Positions 26,641 to 34,412 of a stretch of 64,000 nucleotides of DNA are shown piece after piece; position 1 is the stretch's first letter, and every line of letters begins with the position of its first letter. Source of the stretch: Rubricoccus sp038746605 (GTDB lineage: Bacteria > Bacteroidota > Rhodothermia > Rhodothermales > Rubricoccaceae). The notes below the pieces were generated by a model. It saw only the letters and a list, made by a program, of their open reading frames with translations, did no database searches and had not been told where the DNA came from. The stretch lies in the NCBI GenBank assembly GCA_038746605.1, contig JBCDKM010000010.1, positions 1 to 64,000 on the forward strand, given 5' to 3'. Position numbers and translations under genes: made by a program.

Positions 26641-27404
26641 CGGATCGCCCTCTCTCTGGTCGCCGCATCGTCGTCACGCGAAGCGAGGATCAAGCGGATG
26701 GGTTCGCGGACACACTCCGTGAGTTGGGCGCGACGCCGCTGCTCGTCCCCTCGATCCGAAGCGAACCGGCCGAGGACGCCGACGAACTGCGCGGCGTCGC
26801 CGCCGCCCTGGGGAGTGCTCGCTGGCTGGGCTTCACCAGCCCGAGCGGTGTACGCCACGGATGGCCGTTCGTCGCCGCCGCCTGGCCGAAAGGTCTCCCG
26901 GACGGCCTCGGCGTCGCGGTTGTCGGGCCCGGGACGGCACGCGAACTGGAGGCACACGGCGCCGCCGCGACGTTTCTGCCCACCGAGTCGACGGGCGACG
27001 CGTTTGCCGCAGAACTACCCGTCTCGCCGCAGGACCGGGTCGTGTTGATGCGGTCCGACATCGCGCGGCGGGCCATCGCCGAGCGCCTCCGCCAGCGCGG
27101 CGCCTCCGTCGTAGATGCCGTTGCGTACCGGACCGTGGAGGGCGCCCGTGCCTCCGATGTGGCGGATGCCCTCGCGGAACCTCCCGACGCCATCACGTTT
27201 ACCTCGCCCTCGACGGTCCGAGGCTTCCTGTCCTCCGTGCCCGAGGGCGTCCGCCTCGGCACCGAGGCGGGAGGACCGGCCCTCGCCGCCATCGGCCCCG
27301 TGACCGCGCAGGCCGTGCGCGACGCCGGTCTCACGCCGTCGATCGTCGCTGATCCCTCGACCCTCGCCGGTCTCGCGGACGGTCTCGTGCGCCTCTTCTC
27401 CTGA
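26637..27404 (+). CDS. hemD: Uroporphyrinogen-III synthase
   Basis: HemD closes hydroxymethylbilane with D-ring inversion to uroporphyrinogen III. The 255-residue protein shows the two-domain alternation typical of this poorly conserved family: GRRIVVTRSEDQADGFADTL, WLGFTSPSGVRH, VVGPGTARELEAHG, then RVVLMRSDIARRAIAERL, VDAVAYRTVEG, ITFTSPSTVRGFL and LAAIGPVTAQAVRDAG. It overlaps hemC by 4 bp (ATGA) and is 3 bp before hemB. A perfect copy of the dispersed palindrome (27251-27270) is translated in frame near residue 205. Confidence 0.92.
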   Translation: MTDRPLSGRRIVVTRSEDQADGFADTLRELGATPLLVPSIRSEPAEDADELRGVAAALGSARWLGFTSPSGVRHGWPFVAAAWPKGLPDGLGVAVVGPGTARELEAHGAAATFLPTESTGDAFAAELPVSPQDRVVLMRSDIARRAIAERLRQRGASVVDAVAYRTVEGARASDVADALAEPPDAITFTSPSTVRGFLSSVPEGVRLGTEAGGPALAAIGPVTAQAVRDAGLTPSIVADPSTLAGLADGLVRLFS

Positions 27405-27407
27405 CCC

Positions 27408-28439
27408 ATGGAAGCCGTCTTTCCCCCCCGTTCCCTCCCCTCCTCCATTCCGGGCGGTGCGAACCGGCCGCAGCGCCTCCGCCAGTCCGCCGCGATCCGC
27501 CGCCTCGTTCGCGAGACGCGGCTGGACCCCGCCAGCTTCATCCTGCCGCTGTTCGTCGTCAACGGCGAGGGCGTCCGCCGGGAGGTCTCCTCCATGCCGG
27601 GCGTCTTTCAACTCTCCGTGGACGAGGCTGTCCGCGAGGCGACCGAGGCGGCCTGCCTCGGCATCGGCGGGGTCCTCATCTTCGGCATCCCCGAGCACAA
27701 GAACGCCGAGGGCTCCGCCGCGCGCGATGAATCCGAGGCCGTCCAGCGTGCCACGCGTGCCATCAAGGACGCCGTGCCCGATCTCGCCGTCATCACGGAC
27801 GTGTGTCTCTGCGAATACACCGACCACGGTCACTGCGGTTTTCTCACCTGCGACGGGCACCTGGACCTGGAGGGCTCACTGCCGCAGCACGTCGCCACCG
27901 CCGTCAGCCACGCCCGCGCAGGGGCCGATCTCGTCGCGCCCTCATCCATGATCGATGGCGTGGTGGGCGCGATCCGCTCCGGCCTCGATGCCGAGGGGTT
28001 CACACAGGTCGGCATCTTCAGCTACGCCGTGAAGTACGCGAGCGCGTTCTACGGCCCCTTCCGCGATGCGGCGAACAGTGCCCCGGCCTTCGGCGACCGC
28101 CGGACGCACCAGATGGATCCCGGTAACGTCCGCGAAGCCCTCCGCGAGGCCGCCCTCGACGTGGAGCAGGGCGCGGACCTCCTGATGGTCAAGCCAGCCC
28201 TCGCCTACCTCGACGTGATCCGCCAGACGAAGGAGGCCTTCCCCGACCGCCCGCTTGGCGCCTACCACGTCTCGGGCGAGTACGCGATGCTCAAAGCCGC
28301 CGCCGAGCGCGGGTGGCTGGACGAGCGCCGCGCCGCTCTCGAAGCGCTCACGAGCATCCAGCGCGCGGGTGCCGACATCTTGATCACCTATTACGCCCTC
28401 GACGCCGCCCGCTGGCTCGCCGAGGGGATGGACGAATAG
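27408..28439 (+). CDS. hemB: Porphobilinogen synthase (delta-aminolevulinate dehydratase)
   Basis: HemB condenses two 5-aminolevulinates to porphobilinogen. The 343-residue protein has the zinc-site cysteines C133, C135 and C143 in DVCLCEYTDHGHCG, and the two Schiff-base lysines K209 (YAVKYAS) and K262 (MVKPALAY). This marks it as the Zn-dependent rather than Mg-only type. An extended N-terminus (about 25 residues) precedes RLRQSAAIRRLVRET. It follows hemD after 3 bp. Confidence 0.96.
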   Translation: MEAVFPPRSLPSSIPGGANRPQRLRQSAAIRRLVRETRLDPASFILPLFVVNGEGVRREVSSMPGVFQLSVDEAVREATEAACLGIGGVLIFGIPEHKNAEGSAARDESEAVQRATRAIKDAVPDLAVITDVCLCEYTDHGHCGFLTCDGHLDLEGSLPQHVATAVSHARAGADLVAPSSMIDGVVGAIRSGLDAEGFTQVGIFSYAVKYASAFYGPFRDAANSAPAFGDRRTHQMDPGNVREALREAALDVEQGADLLMVKPALAYLDVIRQTKEAFPDRPLGAYHVSGEYAMLKAAAERGWLDERRAALEALTSIQRAGADILITYYALDAARWLAEGMDE

Positions 28440-28582
28440 ACACGACTCCGGCGGCCTCGGCGCCGAGGCCGACCGACCCGGCTCCCTCGCAAACTCCGTG
28501 AAGCCGCCCCCGGCTCTCGTTCCGGCGCGATCCGCGAGGCGCTCGCGACGTACGACTTTCACTCCCGACTGAAACTCCCCCG
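28440..28582. repeat. Intergenic gap with palindrome
   Basis: This 143-bp gap between hemB and hemQ contains a perfect inverted repeat CGGCCTCGG-CG-CCGAGGCCG at 28452-28471, a variant of the dispersed palindrome. It lacks a T tract, so it could be a processing or pausing hairpin rather than a classic terminator. Confidence 0.55.
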
Positions 28583-29389
28583 ATGGCACTCGACATCCAG
28601 CCCAAGGCGGTCCCCCAGCAGGCCCGGCCCACCAGCGACGGATCCTCGTCCGGGCTCGACCTCTCCGAACGTGGCAAGACCGCCGAGGGCGCGCCGAAGA
28701 CGCTCGACCGGCGCCTCTTCGTCCAGTTCCTCGCCTACACCCACTGCGACGACCCCGCCCGCCTCGCGGACGCTGCCGAGGCGTCCGGAGTCGGCGGCGT
28801 GGTGTACCAGAGCGCGCAGGACCCGCGCGGCGTGGGCGTGATCACCTTCCACGAGGATCCGACCTTCTTTGTAGAGGATGGCCGCGCGCTGCACACCTCG
28901 GAGGCCTTCGCAGGCCTCGTGCCCGTCCCGGCGCTGACCATGCTCGGCCGCACGTATTCCATCGGCTACGAGCAAGACCTCCTGGGCACCCTCGTCGCGC
29001 GGCCGGTCAAGACGATGACGAACCCGGACTGGCCGTGGGCCGTCTGGTATCCGCTGCGCCGGAGCGGCCGGTTCGAGCGCGAGCCGCGCGAGGAACAGCG
29101 CAAGATGCTGATGGAGCACGGCGGCATCGGCCGCGCCTTCGGCCGGGGTGACTACGCCCACGACGTGCGCCTGGCCTGCCACGGCCTCGATCCCAACGAC
29201 AACGACTTCATCGCGGGGCTCGTCGGCAAGGATCTCTTCCCGCTCTCGGCGGTCGTCCAGAAGATGCGGTCTACGCGTCAGACCGCCGAGTTCATCGACA
29301 ACCTCGGTCCCTTCTTCGCGGGCCACGCCGTGTGGCAGAGCGCCGGGCCGTACGCCTGGGCCCTGGAGCACGAAGGCACCGGTCACTGA
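28583..29389 (+). CDS. hemQ: Coproheme decarboxylase / chlorite-dismutase-family protein
   Basis: The 268-residue protein matches the HemQ (ChdC) branch of the chlorite dismutase family, which turns coproheme III into haem b. Visible features are an N-terminal disordered stretch of about 40 residues, RLFVQFLAYTHC, the W-Y156-P-L-R-R-S motif whose Tyr corresponds to the catalytic tyrosine of HemQ, and K-M-L-M-E-H-G, whose His179 is the candidate proximal haem ligand. FDNLGPFF-like ends are typical. The catalytic Arg of true chlorite dismutases was not obvious, so chlorite degradation is unlikely. Its place inside a haem operon supports the role. Confidence 0.88.
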   Translation: MALDIQPKAVPQQARPTSDGSSSGLDLSERGKTAEGAPKTLDRRLFVQFLAYTHCDDPARLADAAEASGVGGVVYQSAQDPRGVGVITFHEDPTFFVEDGRALHTSEAFAGLVPVPALTMLGRTYSIGYEQDLLGTLVARPVKTMTNPDWPWAVWYPLRRSGRFEREPREEQRKMLMEHGGIGRAFGRGDYAHDVRLACHGLDPNDNDFIAGLVGKDLFPLSAVVQKMRSTRQTAEFIDNLGPFFAGHAVWQSAGPYAWALEHEGTGH

Positions 29390-29390
29390 G

Positions 29391-29501
29391 GGCCAGTGGC
29401 GAGTGGGGAGGGGCCAGTAGCACACGCTCTTCCGCTCACGCGACGCTACAGCACACCCCCGGACTTCCACACTCTGCCACTGGCTACTCCCCACTGGCCC
29501 C
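29391..29501. repeat. Imperfect long inverted repeat between hemQ and hemE
   Basis: The gap begins with GGCCAGTGGCGAGTGGGG (29391-29408) and ends with ACTCCCCACTGGCCCC (29486-29501), which can pair. The GGCCAGT and ACTGGC units each occur more than once on their own arm. The resulting hairpin has a loop of about 50 bases. It could separate translation of the upstream and downstream halves of the operon or be a decayed repeat element. Confidence 0.5.
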
Positions 29502-29510
29502 TTCCTAACC

Positions 29511-30545
29511 ATGTCCCGATTCCTCGACGCCCTCCACGGCAAGCCCGTCGACGCCACTCCCGTGTGGTTCATGCGGCAGGCGGGCCGCTACCTCCCCGAG
29601 TACCGCGCCGTCCGCGAGAAGCACGACTTCCTCACGATGGTGAAGACGCCCGAGATCGCCGCCGAGATCACGCTCCAGCCGATCCGCCGCTTCGACCTCG
29701 ACGCCGCCGTCATCTACTCCGACCTGCTGCCCCCGCTGGAGACGATGGGGCTGAACCTCCGATTCGAGAAGGGCGTCGGCCCCGTGATCGACAACCCGAT
29801 CCGCACGACGAAGCAGGTCGACCTCCTCGCGACTCCGCCTGCGGGCGAGACGATGCCCTGGACTCCCGAGGCCATTCGCCTCGTCAAGGAAGAGCTTGGC
29901 GACCGCGTGCCCGTGATCGGCTTCGCGGGGTGCCCGTTCACGCTCTCGGCCTACGCCATCGAGGGCGGTGGCTCGAAGAAGTACGAGCTGACGCGCCGGT
30001 TCATGTATCAGGAGCCCGCCGCGTGGCGCCGCCTCATGGACAAGATGGTGACCGTCGCGGGCAGCTTCTTGGGGGAGCAGGCCAAGGCGGGCGCGAGCGC
30101 GCTCCAGGTGTTCGACTCGTGGGCGGGCGTCCTCTCGCGTTACGACTACGAGCGCTACGTGGCGCCGTACAGTACCAAGCTGATCACCATCGCGAAGCGG
30201 ACCGGCCTCGCCATCGTCCACTTCTCGACCGGAACCGCTGGCCACCTCGACGCCGTCGCCGAGGCGGGCGGAGACGCCATCGGCGTGGACTCTGGGCCGT
30301 CGCTCCGCGAGGCCCGCGAGCGGATCGGCGACGACCGGCCGATCCAGGGCAACCTCGACCCGTATCTCCTCCAGGCCCCCTGGCGCGAGCTCAAAGCCCA
30401 GGCCGACCGCGTCCTCGACGAGGCGCCCGAGACCGGGCACATCTTCAACACCGGCCACGGCCTCGTCCCCGCCACGCCTCCCGACATGGTCGCGCGGCTG
30501 ACCGACTACGTCCGCGAAAAGACCTCCCAGGCCGTCCCCGCCTAG
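29511..30545 (+). CDS. hemE: Uroporphyrinogen decarboxylase
   Basis: HemE removes four carboxyls from uroporphyrinogen III to give coproporphyrinogen III. The 344-residue protein has the N-terminal signature P-V-W-F-M-R-Q-A-G-R-Y-L-P-E-Y, the GFAGCPFTL motif and the C-terminal FNTGHGLVPATPP, all standard. The start at the ATG at 29511 gives the usual short N-terminus. Its product feeds the oxidase and ferrochelatase encoded next. Confidence 0.97.
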   Translation: MSRFLDALHGKPVDATPVWFMRQAGRYLPEYRAVREKHDFLTMVKTPEIAAEITLQPIRRFDLDAAVIYSDLLPPLETMGLNLRFEKGVGPVIDNPIRTTKQVDLLATPPAGETMPWTPEAIRLVKEELGDRVPVIGFAGCPFTLSAYAIEGGGSKKYELTRRFMYQEPAAWRRLMDKMVTVAGSFLGEQAKAGASALQVFDSWAGVLSRYDYERYVAPYSTKLITIAKRTGLAIVHFSTGTAGHLDAVAEAGGDAIGVDSGPSLREARERIGDDRPIQGNLDPYLLQAPWRELKAQADRVLDEAPETGHIFNTGHGLVPATPPDMVARLTDYVREKTSQAVPA

Positions 30546-30590
30546 CCCCTTCCGCCAGAGGCCTCTGGCGAGACTCCACCCCCCAGACCG

Positions 30591-31631
30591 ATGACCCACG
30601 ACAAGCCAATCGGCGTCCTCTTCATGGCGTACGGCGGCCCCGAGTCGCTCGACGAGATCGCCGGGTACCTCTCCGACATCCGCCACGGGCGCCCGACGAC
30701 GACGGCCGTGCTCGACGAGATCACGAACAACTACCGCTCCATCGGCGGCGCCTCGCCCATCATGGGGCTCACCCAGGCGCAGATCGACGGCGCGATGGCG
30801 GTCCTCAACCCCGAGGGCGAGCCCGAGCGCTTCAAGGCGTACCTCGGGATGCGCCACTGGGCGCCGTGGATCGAAGAGACCGTCGGTCAGATGATCGACG
30901 ACGGCATCGAGAGGGCGGTCGCGATTGTCCTCGCGCCGCACTTCTCGTCGATGTCCATCGCGAAGTACCAGGGCAAGGTCAAGGCCGGGCTGGACCTCTA
31001 CCGCGGCGACATCGAGTTCACGTACGTGGATGCCTACTTCGACGCCGACCTGCTCATCGACGCCTTCGCCGACCGCGTGCGCGAGGGCATCGCGCAGTTC
31101 CCCGAGGACGAGCAGGACGACGTGCACGTGGTGCTCTCCGCGCACAGCCTGCCGGTCCGCATCCTCAAGATGGGCGACCCCTACCAGCAGCAGCTCTGGA
31201 CGACCGCCCGGCTCATCGCCGAGCGCGCCGGGCTCCGCGAGGACCAGTGGAGTTGGAGCTACCAGTCGGAGGGCCGCAGCCCCGAGCCGTGGCTCGGGCC
31301 GCAACTCGAAGACCACGTCCCGGCGCTCAAGGAGGAGCGCGGCATCGACAAGGTGGTCAGCCTGGCGATTGGCTTCGTGAGCGACCACGTCGAGATCCTG
31401 TTCGACATCGACATCGAGGCGCAGGAGGCCGCGCGCGAGAACGGCGTGACGCTCGTCCGCCCGCCGAGCCTCAACGACGACCCGCGCTACACCCGCCTGC
31501 TCGCGGAACTGGTGGAGGAGAAGGCCGCCGCCGAGGGCTGGGTGGAGTCCGACGTGCGCCACCAGCCCGCCCCCGCCCCCACGATGCCGATGCCCGAGGG
31601 CACCGTCGACGCGGGCGCCGTCGCGGCGTGA
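30591..31631 (+). CDS. hemH: Ferrochelatase
   Basis: HemH (CpfC) inserts Fe(II) into a porphyrin. The 346-residue protein has GVLFMAYGGPESLDEI at its start, the catalytic His in S-A-H-S-L-P-V-R, YQSEGRSPEPWLGP, and VSLAIGFVSDHVEILFDID. No ferredoxin-binding [2Fe-2S] tail is present. Because HemQ is encoded in the same operon, the natural substrate may be coproporphyrin III rather than protoporphyrin IX; sequence alone does not settle that. Confidence 0.96.
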   Translation: MTHDKPIGVLFMAYGGPESLDEIAGYLSDIRHGRPTTTAVLDEITNNYRSIGGASPIMGLTQAQIDGAMAVLNPEGEPERFKAYLGMRHWAPWIEETVGQMIDDGIERAVAIVLAPHFSSMSIAKYQGKVKAGLDLYRGDIEFTYVDAYFDADLLIDAFADRVREGIAQFPEDEQDDVHVVLSAHSLPVRILKMGDPYQQQLWTTARLIAERAGLREDQWSWSYQSEGRSPEPWLGPQLEDHVPALKEERGIDKVVSLAIGFVSDHVEILFDIDIEAQEAARENGVTLVRPPSLNDDPRYTRLLAELVEEKAAAEGWVESDVRHQPAPAPTMPMPEGTVDAGAVAA

Positions 31632-31637
31632 CCCTCC

Positions 31638-31657
31638 CCGCCTCGGGACCGAGGCGG
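31638..31657. repeat. Palindrome CCGCCTCGG/CCGAGGCGG between hemH and the oxidase gene
   Basis: Perfect 9-bp arms separated by GA, placed 6 bp after the hemH stop and 8 bp before the next ATG. It could form an RNA hairpin that hides the ribosome site of the next gene. Confidence 0.6.
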
Positions 31658-31665
31658 ACCGACCC

Positions 31666-33030
31666 ATGACCGACCGCACCGACACCCTCGTTCTCGGCGG
31701 AGGCGTCGCCGGGCTCGCGGCGGCGCTACGGCTGGCGGAGCAGGGCGCGAGCGTCCGGCTGCTGGAAGCGTCCGACCGGCTGGGTGGCGTGGTCAAGACG
31801 CTGCGGCACAACGGGTTCGTGGCCGACGTGGGGCCGGACGTGTTCCTCGTCCGCAAGCCCGCCGCCGCGCGGCTGGCGGAGCGGTTGAGCGTCGAGACCG
31901 CGACCCCACGGATGGGCGCGCTCATCCAGCGGGGCGGCCGGTTGCACCCGCTTCCCGCTGGCCTGACCGGACTCGTGCCCGGGCGCCTCGCGCCGCTCGT
32001 CACCACCCGCGCGATGAGCCTCCGCTCCAAGCTCCGCGCCGCGCTCGAACCGCTCGTACCCGCCCGCGCGGGCGACGCCGACGAAAGCCTCGAAGCGTTC
32101 GCCGTCCGCCGCTTCGGCCGAGGCGCCTGGGACGACCTGATCGAGCCGCTCCTCGGCGGTCTCTACGGCGCCGACGACGGGCCGATCTCGCTCCAGTCCA
32201 CACTTCCGCACCTTCGCGCACGCGAGCGCGAAGGCGGCTTCCTCCGCCTCGGGGGTGCCGCCGGCCCCCCCGGCATCACGACCGGCACCGCGCCCTTCTC
32301 GAGACCGGTCGGCGGGATGCAGGCGCTCACGGACGCCCTCGCCCACGCCGTTGCCGAGGCGGGCGGGGTGATCGAGACCGAGGCGCGCGTCGAGCGCGTG
32401 GAGCGCGACAGCGACGCTTTCCGCGCGGTGCTCGCCGACGGAACCGAGCGGACCGTCGAGACGCTGCTCGTCGCCCTGCCCGCACCCGCCGCTGCCCGCG
32501 TGCTGGACCCTCTGGATTCTGCGCTGGCGGCCCCGCTCGCCGAGGTCCCGATGGGGAGCGCGACGGCCGCTATCCTCGGCGTCCGCTCCGAAGGCCTTCG
32601 CGTGCCCGACGCCTCCGGCTGGCTCGTTCCCAAGCGCGAGGGCGGGCCGATCCAGGCCGTCACGATCCTCTCGCGCAAGCACCCCGGCACGGCCCCCAAG
32701 GGGCACGACCTCTTCCGCGTCTTCCCGCGTCCGGTCTTCGCCGCGACGGTCACGGACGCCGAGGTCCTCGCTGCCGCCGCCGAGCATCTTCGCGCGCGCG
32801 TCGGGCTCACGGCTGAGCCGGTCTGGACCGTCGTACAGCGGTGGACGCGGGCGCAGCCGCGCTACACCCTCGGCCACCCCGACCGCCTCGCGGCGCTCGA
32901 CCGCGCCCTCGCGCATCACCCCGGCCTCGCGGTGACGGGCGCCTCGCTCCGGGGCGTCGGCCTGCCCGACGTGATCGCCGAGGCCGAGCGCACCGCCGAC
33001 CAGCTTCTGACTCTGATTCCTACGACATGA
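31666..33030 (+). CDS. hemG: Porphyrinogen oxidase, FAD-dependent HemY/CgoX type
   Basis: This 454-residue flavoprotein oxidises protoporphyrinogen or coproporphyrinogen to the porphyrin using oxygen. It has the FAD dinucleotide motif G-G-G-V-A-G-L-A-A-A, then EASDRLGGVVKTL, the FLVRKPAAARLAERL segment, RFGRGAWDDLIEPLLGGLYG, and the C-terminal VTGASLRGVGLPDVIAEAE. It is the HemY class rather than the short flavodoxin-like HemG of enterobacteria; the symbol follows common annotation use. Its TGA overlaps the hemL ATG. Confidence 0.94.
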   Translation: MTDRTDTLVLGGGVAGLAAALRLAEQGASVRLLEASDRLGGVVKTLRHNGFVADVGPDVFLVRKPAAARLAERLSVETATPRMGALIQRGGRLHPLPAGLTGLVPGRLAPLVTTRAMSLRSKLRAALEPLVPARAGDADESLEAFAVRRFGRGAWDDLIEPLLGGLYGADDGPISLQSTLPHLRAREREGGFLRLGGAAGPPGITTGTAPFSRPVGGMQALTDALAHAVAEAGGVIETEARVERVERDSDAFRAVLADGTERTVETLLVALPAPAAARVLDPLDSALAAPLAEVPMGSATAAILGVRSEGLRVPDASGWLVPKREGGPIQAVTILSRKHPGTAPKGHDLFRVFPRPVFAATVTDAEVLAAAAEHLRARVGLTAEPVWTVVQRWTRAQPRYTLGHPDRLAALDRALAHHPGLAVTGASLRGVGLPDVIAEAERTADQLLTLIPTT

Positions 33031-34325
33031 CCACGACCGAACCGACTACCGCCCGCTCTGAACAGCTCTTCGCCGACGCCCAGCACCTCATGCCGGGCGG
33101 CGTTTCCTCACCCGTCCGCGCGTTCAAGTCTGTCGGCGGCGTGCCGCGGTTCATCGAGCGCGGCGAGGGGCCATACCTCATCGATGTGGACGGCAACCGC
33201 TACATCGACTACGTGCTCTCGTTCGGGCCGCTGCTGCTCGGGCACGCACCCGAGGTCGTCACGCGGGCCGTCGCGGAGCAAGTGGAGAAGGGCTCTAGCT
33301 ACGGCGCCCCGAGCCCGCTGGAGGTAGACCTCGCCGAAACCATCCAGGGCATCTACCCGAGCATGGAGCGGCTGCGGTTCGTCAACTCCGGGACGGAGGG
33401 CGCGATGAGCGCCGTCCGCGCCGCACGCGCCTTCACTGGCCGCAACAAAGTGGTCAAGTTCGACGGCCACTACCACGGCCACGCGGATCTTCTCCTCGCG
33501 AAGGCAGGCAGCGGCGTCGCGACCCTCGGCCTCCCGGATTCGCCCGGCGTCCCCGCGGCCGTCACGGCTGACACGCTGATCGTGCCCTTCAACGACGAGG
33601 CTGCCATGCGCGAGGTGTTCGAGCGCGAGGGAGACCAGATCGCGGCCGTTCTGACGGAGCCTATCGCGGGCAACATGGGCTTTGTCCGCCCGCGCGATGG
33701 CTTCCTGGCGTTCCTCCGCGAGATCACGGAGCAGCACGGTGCCCTCTTGGTATTCGACGAAGTCATGGTCGGCTTCCGCGTGCATCCGGGCGGCGCGCAA
33801 GCGCTCTTCGGCGTCACGCCCGATGTGACCATCCTCGGCAAGGTGATCGGTGGCGGTCTTCCCGTAGGAGCCTACGGTGGCGCGGCTGAGGTGATGAAGC
33901 TGATGGCGCCGGAGGGGCCGGTCTACCAGGCCGGAACTCTCTCCGGCAATCCCCTCGCGATGGCGGCCGGGCTCGCGACTCTCCGCGAGGTCTACGCCTC
34001 CGACGCGTGGGAGCAGGCCTCGAAGGCAGCCCGTCAGACCGTCGCCTCCATTCGCAGCGCTGCCGAGGCGGCCGGAGTGCCCGTCCAGGCCGACGCGCAG
34101 GGCGCCATGTTCGGCTTCTTCCTCAACGAGAACCCGGTCACGGACTACGCGAGCGCGGCGACGAGCGACAAGGCGGCCTTCGCGAGGCTTCACGGGCTCC
34201 TGCTGCAGCGCGGCGTGTACCTCCCGCCGTCACCCTTTGAGGCGTGCTTCACGTCGAGCACGCACACGCCCGAGGTCCTCGCCGCCGCCGACGAGGCCTT
34301 CCGTTCCGCCTTCGCCGCCCTCTAG
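33027..34325 (+). CDS. hemL: Glutamate-1-semialdehyde 2,1-aminomutase
   Basis: HemL converts glutamate-1-semialdehyde to 5-aminolevulinate, the step after HemA. The 432-residue PLP enzyme starts at the ATG at 33027, overlapping the oxidase gene by 4 bp; the longer open frame upstream is a shadow of that gene. Motifs include LMPGGVSSPVRAF, RFVNSGTEGAMSAVRAARA, KFDGHYHGHAD, LLVFDEVMVGFR and the PLP-lysine region LGKVIGGGLPVGAYGG. It completes the early C5 pathway within the same operon. Confidence 0.97.
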   Translation: MTTTEPTTARSEQLFADAQHLMPGGVSSPVRAFKSVGGVPRFIERGEGPYLIDVDGNRYIDYVLSFGPLLLGHAPEVVTRAVAEQVEKGSSYGAPSPLEVDLAETIQGIYPSMERLRFVNSGTEGAMSAVRAARAFTGRNKVVKFDGHYHGHADLLLAKAGSGVATLGLPDSPGVPAAVTADTLIVPFNDEAAMREVFEREGDQIAAVLTEPIAGNMGFVRPRDGFLAFLREITEQHGALLVFDEVMVGFRVHPGGAQALFGVTPDVTILGKVIGGGLPVGAYGGAAEVMKLMAPEGPVYQAGTLSGNPLAMAAGLATLREVYASDAWEQASKAARQTVASIRSAAEAAGVPVQADAQGAMFGFFLNENPVTDYASAATSDKAAFARLHGLLLQRGVYLPPSPFEACFTSSTHTPEVLAAADEAFRSAFAAL

Positions 34326-34331
34326 CCCCGC

Positions 34332-34357
34332 CCGCCTCGGCCGACCGACCGAGGCGG
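34332..34357. terminator. Hairpin after hemL
   Basis: Arms CCGCCTCGG and CCGAGGCGG with an 8-base loop lie 6 bp after the hemL stop. There is no strong T run, so intrinsic termination is uncertain, but the position at the end of the nine-gene haem operon fits an end or processing signal. Confidence 0.45.
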
Positions 34358-34412
34358 ACGAACTCAGCCTTCTTTCGCAGTCGCCCGCCAGGAGTGGGGC
34401 GAGCCTCCCGGC

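Noticed and set aside
28583..29389. True chlorite dismutase
   Set aside because: The sequence and operon context fit HemQ; the distal Arg motif of chlorite-degrading enzymes was not found.
29396..32030. Very long open frames (757 and 841 codons) overlapping hemE and hemH
   Set aside because: They are out-of-phase or antisense shadows caused by high GC content; the hem frames have full motif content.
32841..33026. Longer N-terminus for hemL
   Set aside because: It lies inside the porphyrinogen oxidase gene in another frame; the ATG at 33027 overlaps the oxidase stop and matches the family start.
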